Under the pieces are notes generated by a model. It was not told where the DNA came from, did no database searches, and saw nothing but the letters and a program-made list of their open reading frames with translations. Of a stretch of 64,000 bases of DNA, positions 46,522 through 55,738 are shown one piece after another. Source of the DNA: Pseudomonas pharyngis (GTDB lineage: Bacteria; Pseudomonadota; Gammaproteobacteria; Pseudomonadales; Pseudomonadaceae); the NCBI RefSeq assembly GCF_021602345.1, contig NZ_BQID01000003.1, forward strand, positions 124,001-188,000. Direction: 5' to 3'. Position numbers and translations under genes: made by a program. Positions within the stretch are counted from its first letter, which is position 1. Each line of letters starts with the position of its first letter.

Positions 46522-47592
46522 ATGTCCGCCATCACCACAGATCTGCCCGCCCTCGCCCAATCCATCAAGGACTGGGGCCGCGAGCTGGGCTTCCAGCAAG
46601 TCGGCATCAGCGGTCTGGACCTGGCCGAGCACGAACAGCACCTGCAACGCTGGCTCGAGGCCGGCTACCACGGCGAAATGGATTACATGGGCGCCCATGG
46701 CAGCAAACGCTCGCACCCTGAGGAGCTGGTGCCGGGCACCTTGCGCGTGGTGTCGCTGCGCATGGACTACCTGCCGGGCGACACACAAATGGCGCAATTG
46801 CTGGGCAAACCGGAAAAAGCCTACATCTCGCGTTATGCCTTGGGCCGCGATTATCACAAATTGATCCGTAAACGCGTTCAACAACTGGCGGACAGGATTC
46901 AGTCCGAAATCGGTCCGTTCGGTTTCCGAGCCTTCGTCGACAGCGCTCCGGTGCTGGAAAAAGCCATCGCCGAGCAGGCGGGGCTGGGCTGGATCGGCAA
47001 GAACACTCTGGTGCTCAATCGCAAGGCCGGCAGTTATTTCTTTCTCAGCGAACTGTTCGTCGATCTGCCGTTGCCGGTGGATGAACCGCATAGCACCGAA
47101 CATTGCGGCCGCTGCACCGCATGCCTCGACATCTGCCCGACCAACGCTTTCGTAGGCCCCTACGTGCTGGACGCGCGACGTTGCATTTCCTACCTGACCA
47201 TTGAGCTGAAAAATGCCATTCCCGAAGACCTGCGGCCGCTGATCGGCAACCGCGTGTTCGGCTGCGACGACTGCCAGATCTGCTGCCCGTGGAACCGCTT
47301 CGCCCGCCCGTCCGGCGAAAGCGACTTCAAGCCACGGCACAATCTGGACAACGCAGAACTGGCCGAACTGTTTCTGTGGGATGAGGACAAATTCCTCAGC
47401 AGCACCGAAGGTTCGCCGCTGCGTCGGGCCGGTTACGAGCGTTGGCTGCGCAATCTTGCGGTGGGGCTGGGGAATGCACCGTCAAGCATTCCGGTACTGG
47501 AGGCGCTCAAGGCACGGCGCGAATACCCGTCAGAACTGGTGCGTGAACATGTGGAATGGGCGTTGAAACAACACGCCGACCGCCTTGAGTAG
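46522..47592 (+). CDS. queG: Epoxyqueuosine reductase
   Basis: A 356-residue cobalamin and iron-sulfur enzyme that makes the last step of queuosine in tRNA. It carries two [4Fe-4S] motifs, CGRCTACLDICPTNAF and CDDCQICCPWN, and the family stretches YHGEMDYMGAH and GLGWIGKNTLVLN. The ATG at 46522 (MSAITTDLPALAQ) has no clear Shine-Dalgarno but matches the family N-terminus. It is divergent from nnrD; only 63 bases separate the two starts. Confidence 0.96.
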   Translation: MSAITTDLPALAQSIKDWGRELGFQQVGISGLDLAEHEQHLQRWLEAGYHGEMDYMGAHGSKRSHPEELVPGTLRVVSLRMDYLPGDTQMAQLLGKPEKAYISRYALGRDYHKLIRKRVQQLADRIQSEIGPFGFRAFVDSAPVLEKAIAEQAGLGWIGKNTLVLNRKAGSYFFLSELFVDLPLPVDEPHSTEHCGRCTACLDICPTNAFVGPYVLDARRCISYLTIELKNAIPEDLRPLIGNRVFGCDDCQICCPWNRFARPSGESDFKPRHNLDNAELAELFLWDEDKFLSSTEGSPLRRAGYERWLRNLAVGLGNAPSSIPVLEALKARREYPSELVREHVEWALKQHADRLE

Positions 47593-47617
47593 CGTAGCCA
47601 CCGAAGATCAGCGAATT

Positions 47618-48667
47618 TCAAGCCAGCTTCTTCCTCCATTTGGCACTGCGCCCGTTGCCCGTAGACTCAATCAGCCCCTCTGCTTTGAGCGTGCGCAGTA
47701 CCATTCGAACCGTATCGCGACTGACTCCAGGACAGGACTGTTCAATATCCGAGATGGAAAAAGGCAAGTTGCGCTTGAGCACCTCGTTTCTCACCCGATC
47801 ACTTTTACTCCCTCGACGGTTATCGATCGTACCTACACGTTCCTCAAACTCTTTGTACGCTCGAAGCATCGCACCCCAAAAATAATCAAGCCATGGCTGA
47901 GCATCATGCGTCCCCTCATGCCAGCCTTTCGAGCTCAGTTCAAGCGTCTCGTAGTAACTCTCCTTTGATTCCTCGAACACCCGCTCAAGACTGATAAATC
48001 GCCCGACTCGATAATCGAACTGATAAAGCAACATTAGCGTCAACAGTCGCGCAACTCGCCCGTTACCATCTGAAAAGGGGTGAATGCATAGGAAGTCGAG
48101 CACGAGAAGCGGGACCAACACCAAGGGATCCGCCAGACTCTGACTCACCGCTCGCCGGTACTGGGTGACCATCTCAGTAATTGCGATAGGGGTCAGATGA
48201 GCCGCTATGGGACGAAAGCGAACGCGCGTGGTGCCGTCCAGGTGGCGCTCGACAATATCATTATTGGTCGCTTTCCAGCGCCCGCCGTCCTGAGGGAGAT
48301 ATCGATAAAGGACTGTATGTAGCTGCTGCAGAATGCCTTCTGAAAAGAACATCTCCTCTCCAGACTCATGGATGAGCGAAAGCGCGTCCCGATACCCGGC
48401 AATCTCCTGCTCGGATCTACTCTTGGGCTCCGAGCTTCCATTTACCAAGGATTTCAACCTGGCAGGAGCGACGGTTACGCCCTCCAAGCGGTTGGAAGAC
48501 TCCGTAGACTCAATCACTGCAAGCTCTTTCAGATCATGGAGAATTTGAGGTGACTGAGCGACAAATAACTGCTGCTTACCCCGATACTCTCCAAGCGCCC
48601 GCAAGGTACTGAGCTGTAACCCATTGAAGCGCAGGTCAGTGAGAAAATCAGAAGTGAGCGAACGCAT
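47618..48667 (-). CDS. Fic-family protein with C-terminal winged-helix domain
   Basis: A 349-residue protein. The Fic active-site loop HPFSDGNGR lies near residue 200, and an N-terminal inhibitory helix motif TESSNRLEG (pattern S/T-x3-E-G/N) near 55-63 marks it as a class II, self-inhibited AMP-transferase. Residues about 290-349 form a winged-helix domain (FSISDIEQSCPGVSRDTVRM, VLRTLKAEGLIESTG) that could bind DNA. AAGGA precedes the ATG. Four copies of an ATGGGGTAA-like element lie directly upstream, suggesting autoregulation. The codons are less GC-rich than queG next to it. Targets are unknown. Confidence 0.92.
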   Translation of the reverse strand: MRSLTSDFLTDLRFNGLQLSTLRALGEYRGKQQLFVAQSPQILHDLKELAVIESTESSNRLEGVTVAPARLKSLVNGSSEPKSRSEQEIAGYRDALSLIHESGEEMFFSEGILQQLHTVLYRYLPQDGGRWKATNNDIVERHLDGTTRVRFRPIAAHLTPIAITEMVTQYRRAVSQSLADPLVLVPLLVLDFLCIHPFSDGNGRVARLLTLMLLYQFDYRVGRFISLERVFEESKESYYETLELSSKGWHEGTHDAQPWLDYFWGAMLRAYKEFEERVGTIDNRRGSKSDRVRNEVLKRNLPFSISDIEQSCPGVSRDTVRMVLRTLKAEGLIESTGNGRSAKWRKKLA

Positions 48668-48677
48668 ACCATGTTCC

Positions 48678-48754
48678 TTTAAATGGGGTAATCGACCACA
48701 AATAGGGTAATTAAGCTCTCCATTACCCCATTTAATGTTCTTTTTACCCCATTC
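48678..48754. promoter_or_regulatory. Four-copy inverted/direct repeat upstream of the Fic gene (candidate operator)
   Basis: TTTAAATGGGGTAAT (48678-48692) and AATAGGGTAAT (48701-48711) in one orientation; ATTACCCCATTTAA (48722-48735) and TTTACCCCATTC (48743-48754) in the other. The outer-left and third copies are an exact 14-base inverted repeat. The first copy overlaps the ribosome-binding region of the Fic gene. Confidence 0.65.
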
Positions 48755-48806
48755 AGTGCCCGCCGCACATCAAGCAAGCTCAACAGGATGTTTCACGTCG
48801 CAAGAA

Positions 48807-49418
48807 TCAAGACGCGTCGTTATAGACGAACTTCGGCATTTCCCAATGGAAGCGAATCGCCAACAGCCTTAACAGAAAGCCACCGAACAACGTGATCAGA
48901 ATCGCCTGCTCGCTCGGCACATTCAAGAACAGACAGAGCATGTAGCACCACGCGGCAGCGAACGAAACGCTGGCGTACAGTTCGCGGCGGAAGATCAGCG
49001 GGATATCGTTGCAGAAGATGTCACGCAGGATGCCGCCGAACACACCGGTGATCACGCCGCTGACCGAAGCCACCAGCATGCCGTGGCCCATTTCCAAAGC
49101 GGTCATGCAGCCGATCAGGGTAAATGCCACCAGACCGACCGCGTCGAGCACCAGAAACAGCGAGCGCAGGTGACGCATCCAGCGTGCGGTAAACACGGTG
49201 ATCATCGCCGCGACCGTGGTCAGCACCAGGTATTCCGGGTGTTTGACCCAGGTCAGCGGGTAGTGCCCGAGCAGCACGTCACGCACCGAACCGCCGCCCA
49301 ATGCCGTGACGCAGGCGATCAGCACCACGCCGAACCAGTCCATGCCGCGACGGCCCGCAGACAGGGCGCCGGTCATGGCTTCGGCAGTAATGGCGACGAG
49401 GTAGAGCATCAGCAACAT
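48807..49418 (-). CDS. Trimeric intracellular cation channel family protein (UPF0126)
   Basis: A 203-residue membrane protein with about seven helices arranged as two repeats. Each repeat has the family glycine motif: ALSAGRRGMDWFGVVLIACV with ALGGGSVRDVLLG, and FTLIGCMTALEMGHGMLVAS with GVFGGILRDIF. Bacterial TRIC homologues (YicG/YadS-like) conduct potassium or other monovalent cations. It stands alone between the Fic gene and orn, on the same strand as both. Confidence 0.92.
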   Translation of the reverse strand: MLLMLYLVAITAEAMTGALSAGRRGMDWFGVVLIACVTALGGGSVRDVLLGHYPLTWVKHPEYLVLTTVAAMITVFTARWMRHLRSLFLVLDAVGLVAFTLIGCMTALEMGHGMLVASVSGVITGVFGGILRDIFCNDIPLIFRRELYASVSFAAAWCYMLCLFLNVPSEQAILITLFGGFLLRLLAIRFHWEMPKFVYNDAS

Positions 49419-49501
49419 GGTGGCGATCCTGGCAGGAAGGCGCGCAGTCTACTCACTTCACCGAGGCACCAAAAGAGGGCGCCTCGGCGTGGGTGCCGAT
49501 C

Positions 49502-50044
49502 TCAGAACTTGATGAAATGCTTGCGGTAGTGCTGCAGCTCGGCGATGGATTCGCGGATGTCGTCCAGCGCCAGGTGAGTGCTGCCCTTCTTGAAGCTGTC
49601 ACGCACGTCCGGCGCCCAGCGCGCGGCCAGCTCCTTGAGCGTGGAGACGTCCAGGTTGCGGTAGTGGAAGTAGCTTTCCAACGACTTCATGTGGGTATAA
49701 AGGAAGCGGCGATCCTGGCAGATGCTGTTGCCACAGATCGGCGACTTGCCCTTCGGCACCCACTTTTCGAGGAAGGCGATGGTTTCAGCCTCGGCCTCGG
49801 CCATGCTGATGCGGCTGTCGCGTACGCGCTGGGTCAGGCCGGAGTTGCCGTGGGTGCGGGTATTCCACTCATCCATGCGGGCGAGGACTTCGTCGCTGTG
49901 GTGGATGGCGATCACCGGGCCCTCGGCCAGGGTGTTCAGGTCACTGTCGGTGACGATGGTGGCCATTTCGATGATGACGTCGTTTTCCGGATCCAGACCG
50001 GTCATTTCGAGGTCGATCCAGATCAGATTCTGCGGGTTTTGCAT
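49502..50044 (-). CDS. orn: Oligoribonuclease
   Basis: A 180-residue DEDDh 3'-5' exonuclease that degrades two- to five-base RNAs, including pGpG from cyclic di-GMP breakdown; essential or nearly so in Pseudomonas. Motifs: [20 protein letters not shown] (Asp, Glu), [13 protein letters not shown], and [12 protein letters not shown] with the catalytic His/Asp. The start MQNPQNL at 50044 matches the family. It is divergent from rsgA as in P. aeruginosa. Confidence 0.97.
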   Translation of the reverse strand: MQNPQNLIWIDLEMTGLDPENDVIIEMATIVTDSDLNTLAEGPVIAIHHSDEVLARMDEWNTRTHGNSGLTQRVRDSRISMAEAEAETIAFLEKWVPKGKSPICGNSICQDRRFLYTHMKSLESYFHYRNLDVSTLKELAARWAPDVRDSFKKGSTHLALDDIRESIAELQHYRKHFIKF

Positions 50045-50151
50045 TTTTCGGCTCCTGAGCAATGCTGCGCAGTTTAGCCTAGGCAGCCTGCCGGGCGTGC
50101 TAAACTCGCGGCCGTTTTACCTAATCGCTGCATTCTTCAGACGGAACACCC

Positions 50152-51183
50152 ATGGCCAAACGCCAACTCAATCGTCGTCAAAACTGGCGCATCGAAAAGA
50201 TTCAGGGCGAGCGCGCCGCCCGCGCCGCCAAACGCGAGTCCTCGGCCGTCGAGGCGCTCGAAGGCGGCGACCTCGGCCCGGAACAGCACGGCCTGGTGAT
50301 CGCCCACTTCGGTGTGCAGGTCGAGGTCGAGGCCGTTGACGGTGAGCTGGCCGGCCAGGTCTTCCGCTGCCACCTGCGGGCCAACCTGCCGGCGCTGGTG
50401 ACGGGCGACCAGGTGGTCTGGCGTGCCGGCAACCAGGGCATCGGCGTGATCGTCGCGCAACTGCCGCGCAGCACCGAGCTGTGCCGTCCGGACAGCCGTG
50501 GCCAGCTCAAACCGGTGGCTGCCAACGTCGACATGATCGTCATCGTCTTCGCCCCGCTGCCCGAGCCCCACGCGAACCTGATCGACCGCTATCTGGTCGC
50601 CGCCGAACACGCCGGCATCCGCCCGCTACTGCTGCTGAACAAGTTCGACCTGATCGACGAGCAGAACGCCCCGGCGCTGAATGCCCTGCTGGCGGTCTAC
50701 CGCACGCTGGGTTATCCGGTGCTGGAAGTCTCGGCGCACCACGGCAACGGCATGGAGCAATTGCAGAAGCAGCTCGACGGGCGCATCAGCGTGTTCGTCG
50801 GCCAGTCCGGTGTCGGCAAGTCGTCGCTGGTCAACAGTCTGCTGCCGGAAGTAGAAACCCGCGTCGGCCCGCTGTCCGAGCTGTCCGGCCAGGGCACGCA
50901 CACCACGACCACTGCGCGCCTGTTCCACTTCCCTGGCGGTGGCGAGTTGATCGACTCCCCGGGCATCCGTGAATTCGGCCTCGGCCACGTCAGCCGCGCC
51001 GACGTCGAAGCCGGTTTCATCGAGTTCAACGACCTGCTCGGCACCTGCCGCTTCCGCGACTGCAAGCACGATCGCGAACCCGGTTGCGCACTGCTCAAGG
51101 CCTTGGAAGACGGCCGCGTGCAGCAGCAGCGAATGAACAGCTACCGCTCGATCATCGCCAGTTTGCCGGAAAACGGTTACTAG
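50152..51183 (+). CDS. rsgA: Small ribosomal subunit biogenesis GTPase RsgA
   Basis: A 343-residue circularly permuted GTPase that assists late 30S maturation. After an OB-fold domain, the G motifs come in the permuted order NKFD (G4), [12 protein letters not shown] (G1), then the switch threonines [11 protein letters not shown] and DSPGIREFG (G3). The C-terminal zinc knuckle is [14 protein letters not shown]. Length and start ([14 protein letters not shown]) are normal. Confidence 0.97.
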   Translation: MAKRQLNRRQNWRIEKIQGERAARAAKRESSAVEALEGGDLGPEQHGLVIAHFGVQVEVEAVDGELAGQVFRCHLRANLPALVTGDQVVWRAGNQGIGVIVAQLPRSTELCRPDSRGQLKPVAANVDMIVIVFAPLPEPHANLIDRYLVAAEHAGIRPLLLLNKFDLIDEQNAPALNALLAVYRTLGYPVLEVSAHHGNGMEQLQKQLDGRISVFVGQSGVGKSSLVNSLLPEVETRVGPLSELSGQGTHTTTTARLFHFPGGGELIDSPGIREFGLGHVSRADVEAGFIEFNDLLGTCRFRDCKHDREPGCALLKALEDGRVQQQRMNSYRSIIASLPENGY

Positions 51184-51202
51184 ACTTTCAAGTAACCAGA
51201 CA

Positions 51203-51235
51203 CAAAAAAGCCGCGATCATCTCGCGGCTTTTTTG
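51203..51235. terminator. Bidirectional terminator between rsgA and motB
   Basis: AAAAAAGCCGCGA ... TCGCGGCTTTTTT between convergent genes, with runs of A and T on both sides. Confidence 0.92.
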
Positions 51236-51239
51236 TGGG

Positions 51240-52304
51240 TCACTGTTTCGGCGCGGGGGCCGGTGCAGGCGCCGGAGCTGGTGCCGCTGCGCCCGGCTCG
51301 GTCGGTTTCGGCAGCGGGTCGTCGAACAGGTTCAGCCGTTCGCGCAACTCGTGGGCCGGTACCGGTTGCTGATCCGCCGGCAAGGCGTTCGGGTCGACCG
51401 GGGTAGCCGGCGCGGCGCCGTTCTGGCCTTGATCTGCCGGTTTCGACGGGTCGGCGCCTTGCGCACCTTCGATGGCCGCCTGGGCTTTCTTCGTCAGCAC
51501 CACGATGTCGATGCGGCGGTTGACCGGGTTGAACGGGTTCTCCTTGTCGAACAGTGCCGACGAGGCGTAACCCACCACACGCGCCACTTGCGAGTCCGGG
51601 TAACTGCCCGCCACCAGCGCACGCCGGGCGGCGTTGGCACGGTTGGCCGAAAGCTCCCAGTTGCCGAAGTCGCCATTGCCTACATAAGGCTTGGCATCGG
51701 TGTGGCCGCTGATACTGATCTTGTTCGGCACCGCTTTGATCGTGTCGGCCATGGCCAGCAGGATGTCTTCGAAGTACGGCTTCAGCCGTGCGGAACCTGA
51801 GTCGAACATCGGCCGGTTCTCGGCGTCCATGATCTGGATGCGCAAGCCGTTCGGCGTGATCTCGAAGAGGATCTGGTCCTTGAACTTCTGCAGTTGCGGG
51901 TTCTCGTCGACCTTGTTCTGCAGTTCTTGCAGCAGCAGTTCCAAGCGTTCCTTCTCGACCTGCTCGGCCATGCCTTCAACCTGTTCGGTGTCGACCGTGA
52001 CCTTGTCCGGCTGCGGCTGCGACTTCACTTCAGGGTTGAGGGTGTTTTCCGGCGCCAGGGTGGGCGTGCCGCCCAGGTCGATGATGTACGGCGTGCCGCT
52101 CTCGGAGAAACCGACCGGGTCCTTGAAGTAACCGGCGATGGCGATCTTCTGTTCCGGGGTCGCGGTGGACAGCAGCCACAACACCAGGAAGAACGCCATC
52201 ATCGCCGTCGCGAAGTCGGCGAAGGCGATCTTCCACGCCCCGCCGTGATGCCCGCCGGCGATGCGCTTGACGCGCTTGATGATTATCGGCTGGTTATTTT
52301 CCAT
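51240..52304 (-). CDS. motB: Flagellar motor stator protein MotB
   Basis: A 354-residue stator subunit. One membrane helix (FADFATAMMAFFLVLWLLS) carries the proton-accepting Asp30, and a C-terminal OmpA-like domain binds peptidoglycan (ISISGHTDAKPYVG, LSANRANAARRALV, NRRIDIVVL). The last 60 residues are a proline/alanine repeat tail (APAPAPAPAPAP). The gene follows motA by three bases and shares its sigma-28 promoter. Confidence 0.97.
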   Translation of the reverse strand: MENNQPIIIKRVKRIAGGHHGGAWKIAFADFATAMMAFFLVLWLLSTATPEQKIAIAGYFKDPVGFSESGTPYIIDLGGTPTLAPENTLNPEVKSQPQPDKVTVDTEQVEGMAEQVEKERLELLLQELQNKVDENPQLQKFKDQILFEITPNGLRIQIMDAENRPMFDSGSARLKPYFEDILLAMADTIKAVPNKISISGHTDAKPYVGNGDFGNWELSANRANAARRALVAGSYPDSQVARVVGYASSALFDKENPFNPVNRRIDIVVLTKKAQAAIEGAQGADPSKPADQGQNGAAPATPVDPNALPADQQPVPAHELRERLNLFDDPLPKPTEPGAAAPAPAPAPAPAPKQ

Positions 52305-52307
52305 GAC

Positions 52308-53159
52308 TTAGCGACCGCGAACGGCTTGTTCCAGCTCGGCAAAGCTTGGACGGTGAGCCGGGTACAGCACCTTTCGACCGAACTCGACAGCCAGCGACGG
52401 CGGCATGCCGGAAGCCGAAGCCACCAGCGAGGCCTTGATGGCTTCGTAGACGTTCAGCTCTTCCTTGGCATCGTGGGCCAAGGAGTGCGCCAGCGGGCCG
52501 AAGAAACCGTATGCCGCGAGAATACCGAAGAAGGTACCTACCAGTGCCGCACCTACGTGCAGACCGATGGATTTCTGATCGCCTTCACCCAGGGAGGCCA
52601 TGGTCACCACGATACCCAGTACCGCCGCGACGATACCGAAACCCGGCATGGCGTCGGCAATGCCGTTCACCGCGTGGGACGGATGCTCGAGGTCTTCCTT
52701 CAGGCTGTACAGTTCCATGTCGAACAGGCCTTCCAGCTCGTGGGGAGCCATGTTGCCGGACGACATGATGCGCAGGTAATCGCAGATGAACGCAGTCATG
52801 CGTTCGTCTTTCAGTACCGCCGGGTACTTGGCGAAGATCGGGCTCGCGGCCGCGTCTTCGATGTCGCCTTCGATGGCCATCATGCCTTCGCGGCGGCTCT
52901 TGTTGAGGATCTCGTAGATCAGGCCCAGCACTTCCAGATAGAACGTGTGGCTGAAACGCGAACTGAACATGCTCAGGGATTTCTTGAGCACGTGCATCGT
53001 CATGTAGCCGGGGTTGGCCTGGAGGAATGCTCCGAGTGCCGCACCGCCGATGATCATTACCTCGAAAGGCTGGATCAGGGCGGCAATCTTGCCGTGGGAG
53101 AGCACGTATCCGCCGAGCACGCTCGCGAATACGACGATGATGCCGATAATTTTAGCCAT
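52308..53159 (-). CDS. motA: Flagellar motor stator protein MotA
   Basis: A 283-residue four-helix proton-channel stator subunit. Marks: MAKIIGIIVVFASVLGGYVLS at the N-terminus, the cytoplasmic loop with DPE-like charged residues (NKSRREGMMAIEGDIED), AVNGIADAMPGFGIVAAVLG and the conserved proline-rich AAYGFFGPLAHSLAH. It couples proton flow to rotor torque. A well-matched FliA promoter lies 70 bases upstream. Confidence 0.97.
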   Translation of the reverse strand: MAKIIGIIVVFASVLGGYVLSHGKIAALIQPFEVMIIGGAALGAFLQANPGYMTMHVLKKSLSMFSSRFSHTFYLEVLGLIYEILNKSRREGMMAIEGDIEDAAASPIFAKYPAVLKDERMTAFICDYLRIMSSGNMAPHELEGLFDMELYSLKEDLEHPSHAVNGIADAMPGFGIVAAVLGIVVTMASLGEGDQKSIGLHVGAALVGTFFGILAAYGFFGPLAHSLAHDAKEELNVYEAIKASLVASASGMPPSLAVEFGRKVLYPAHRPSFAELEQAVRGR

Positions 53160-53228
53160 AGGTAGAAAGGTACTTGTTTAAGTCGGGTTCAAGGTCATAT
53201 TCGGAAGTTAAAAAATCTCTTCTTCTAC

Positions 53229-53255
53229 TTATCGGCAAAACTGCGCCAGACTATA
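53229..53255 (-). promoter_or_regulatory. Sigma-28 (FliA) promoter of motAB
   Basis: On the minus strand TATAGTCT (53248-53255), an 11-base spacer and GCCGATAA (53229-53236). The -10 element is a perfect match to the FliA consensus, the -35 matches TAAAGTTT at six of eight, and the spacing is exact. Confidence 0.85.
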
Positions 53256-53326
53256 GCCAGTTCAGGCGAAAAGCCAATTTAGCCCATGCCGGGCGCGTCT
53301 ACAGTCAGTGAAGATCTCGTCCAGAC

Positions 53327-54865
53327 ATGGCTAATGAAACGAACGTCCCACACGTGAAACCGACCACACTCGATGGTTGGATGAAGCTGCTCGACAGCGT
53401 TCGCCTGCCGGTGCCGCAAGACGCCCATGACCGGGTCTGCCGGGCGATTCGCGATGACCGCAGCTCGCTGCGAGACATCGCCGACCTGATGCAGGACAGC
53501 CCGGCGCTGGCCCTGAGCATCATCCGCGAAGCCAACCGCCACACCCACGGCAACATGAGCGCGCCTGCGGAAAACCTCGAAGTGGCGATCAATCGTCTCG
53601 GCCTTGCCCGCACCGAAGAACTGCTGGCTCGCCTGCCCGCCGAACCTGCCGCACAGATCCCCCAGGCCCTGCGCCAGTTGCAGATGATCAGCCAGCACGC
53701 CACGCAACAGGCCAACGGTTTTTTCGCCGGTCGCCTGGCGCGACTGTGGCAGGACATTCATTGGGGCAGCCTGTTGTTTCTGTCGCCGCTGTGGCCATTG
53801 GCGCTGACCTTTCCCAAACTGCTTGAAGAGTGGGAAGTACGGGTTATCCACAAGGGCGAATCGGCCTGCGATGTCGAGAAACAATTGTTCGGCGTGCGCT
53901 TGCTGAAAATCGGCGAAGCGCTGGTGGAAGCCTGGCGTTTGCCGATCTGGGTCCAGCAAGGCTATCGGCTGCTGCTGACCGAACAGCGCGAACTGGTCAA
54001 AGTCCTGCGCATTGCCCGCGATGTGGATCATCCGTTGCGCCAGCAAAACCGCCTCGACGACGACCCGACCCTGCGCCGCTGGCTCAATCAGCCGGCCAAC
54101 ACCGTGTTGCTGGCCAACGGCCTGGCACTCTCGGCGCAACAAGCCTGGGACAGTCCGCACAGTGAGCGCTGGCAGTACCTGACCAGCCTCTACCTGCAAA
54201 TCTCGATGGACGAGGTACAACAACAGTTGCACCAGCAGGCCGCCGTCAGCGCTCGTCATCATTTCATGCCCGACCTCTGGCACCCGGCGGTTTCGCTGCT
54301 GTGGCCGTGGGGCACCCGTCGCCTGCCCGCCGGAATGCTGCCGGCTGCGGCGCCGTCCGCTGACGACCTGAGCCAGTGGCGCCGGCAATGCGCCGAGCTG
54401 CTGGCCGTGCCAAGCCGCTTCACCAACGCCATGAGCCTGACCGTCGCCGCCCGCGATGCGCTGGTCGCCAGCGGCATGCGTCGGGTAATGATCCTGATGG
54501 CTGACCGCAGCCACGCCAATCTGCGCGTCCATCAAACCTCGGGGTTGCCGAAGGAAGCCGCTGCGCTGAATTTCGTCGTCAGCCAGAGTTCGGTGCTGCA
54601 GCGCTTGCTCGCGCAGCAGGCGCAAGTGCGCATCACCCCGGAAAACAACGCCCAGTTTTCCGCCCTGTTGCCGCCCTCGCTGCGCACGCTGTTTCGCGGC
54701 GAACACCTGTTCCTGCGTTCACTGGTGAACAACGGCCGGGTGATCATGATCGTGGTCGCCGACCAGGGTGGCGGGCCGTTCGCCGACATCACTGTGCAAG
54801 CCTTCGGCAAAACCGCGCAGTGCATCGAGAAAGCCCTGCACAGTTTTAGCCAGCGCGGCCAATGA
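53327..54865 (+). CDS. HDOD-domain protein
   Basis: A 512-residue soluble protein with an HDOD (HD-related output) domain at residues about 15-210: PVPQDAHDRVCRAIRDDRSS, MQDSPALALSIIREANR and the LEVAINRLGLARTEELLARL segment. HDOD lacks the HD metal residues and usually relays signals. The C-terminal half (from about 340) may be GAF-like (RVMILMADRSHANLRVHQTS, GRVIMIVVADQGGG). It is divergent from motA and upstream of rhdA. Its function is unknown; a link to motility or signalling is suggested only by location. Confidence 0.85.
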   Translation: MANETNVPHVKPTTLDGWMKLLDSVRLPVPQDAHDRVCRAIRDDRSSLRDIADLMQDSPALALSIIREANRHTHGNMSAPAENLEVAINRLGLARTEELLARLPAEPAAQIPQALRQLQMISQHATQQANGFFAGRLARLWQDIHWGSLLFLSPLWPLALTFPKLLEEWEVRVIHKGESACDVEKQLFGVRLLKIGEALVEAWRLPIWVQQGYRLLLTEQRELVKVLRIARDVDHPLRQQNRLDDDPTLRRWLNQPANTVLLANGLALSAQQAWDSPHSERWQYLTSLYLQISMDEVQQQLHQQAAVSARHHFMPDLWHPAVSLLWPWGTRRLPAGMLPAAAPSADDLSQWRRQCAELLAVPSRFTNAMSLTVAARDALVASGMRRVMILMADRSHANLRVHQTSGLPKEAAALNFVVSQSSVLQRLLAQQAQVRITPENNAQFSALLPPSLRTLFRGEHLFLRSLVNNGRVIMIVVADQGGGPFADITVQAFGKTAQCIEKALHSFSQRGQ

Positions 54866-54904
54866 CAGCTACAATCCTTCCCCTTTGTGCTCTGGAGACC
54901 TCAC

Positions 54905-55720
54905 ATGTCTGATTTCTCTGGCCTGGCCCTGGTGATCGAGCCGAGCGACCTGCTGCCGCGCCTCGAATCCCGCGATCTGATTCTGGTGGATCTGACCAGT
55001 GCCGCCCGCTACGCCGAGGGACACATTCCCGGCGCACGCTTCGTCGATCCGAAACGCACCCAGCTGGGTCAGGCGCCGGCTCCGGGGCTGTTGCCGAGCA
55101 AGGAAAAACTCGAAGAACTGTTCGGTGAGCTGGGTCATCGCAAGGATGCGGTCTACGTGGTCTATGACGACGAAGGCGGCGGCTGGGCCGGGCGCTTCAT
55201 CTGGCTGCTCGACGTGATCGGTCACGACAAGTACCACTACCTCGACGGCGGTCTGCCGGCGTGGCTGGCGGAAGGTTCGCCGATGTCGATCCAGATTCCT
55301 CCGGCGGCGGGCGGCCCGGTTGCCCTGACCCTGCACGAGGAACCGACCGCCACCCGCGAATACCTGCAAAGCCGTCTTGGCGCCGCTGACCTGGCCATCT
55401 GGGACGCTCGCGGGCCGCTGGAGTATTCCGGAGAGAAGGTGCTGGCGGCCAAGGGTGGACACATCCCCGGCGCGGTCAATTTCGAATGGACGGCGGGCAT
55501 GGATCAGGCGCGCCAGCTGCGCATCCGTACCGACATGCCGCAGATCCTGGAAAGCCTCGGGATCACCAAAGACAAAGAAATCATTACCCACTGCCAGACC
55601 CATCACCGGTCCGGTTTCACTTATCTGGTGGCCAAGGCCCTCGGTTATCCGCGGGTCAAGGGCTACGCCGGTTCCTGGGGCGAATGGGGCAACCACCCCG
55701 ACACCCCCGTCGAGCTTTAA
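54905..55720 (+). CDS. rhdA: Thiosulfate:cyanide sulfurtransferase (rhodanese)
   Basis: A 271-residue tandem-rhodanese protein. The active loop HCQTHHRSG places the catalytic cysteine at residue 230, exactly where RhdA of Pseudomonas/Azotobacter has it. The N-terminal inactive rhodanese domain has DDEGGGWAGRF in the corresponding loop. It transfers sulfane sulfur from thiosulfate to cyanide or thiols. The start at 54905 (MSDFSGLALVIEP) has TGGAGA upstream. psd follows after 18 bases, so they form an operon. Confidence 0.95.
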   Translation: MSDFSGLALVIEPSDLLPRLESRDLILVDLTSAARYAEGHIPGARFVDPKRTQLGQAPAPGLLPSKEKLEELFGELGHRKDAVYVVYDDEGGGWAGRFIWLLDVIGHDKYHYLDGGLPAWLAEGSPMSIQIPPAAGGPVALTLHEEPTATREYLQSRLGAADLAIWDARGPLEYSGEKVLAAKGGHIPGAVNFEWTAGMDQARQLRIRTDMPQILESLGITKDKEIITHCQTHHRSGFTYLVAKALGYPRVKGYAGSWGEWGNHPDTPVEL

Positions 55721-55738
55721 GGATTTTTAAGGACAGTC

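Noticed and set aside
46459-47340. Possible N-terminal extension of nnrD
   Set aside because: The frame is open but only antisense to queG; the YjeF_N domain begins at the ATG at 46458.
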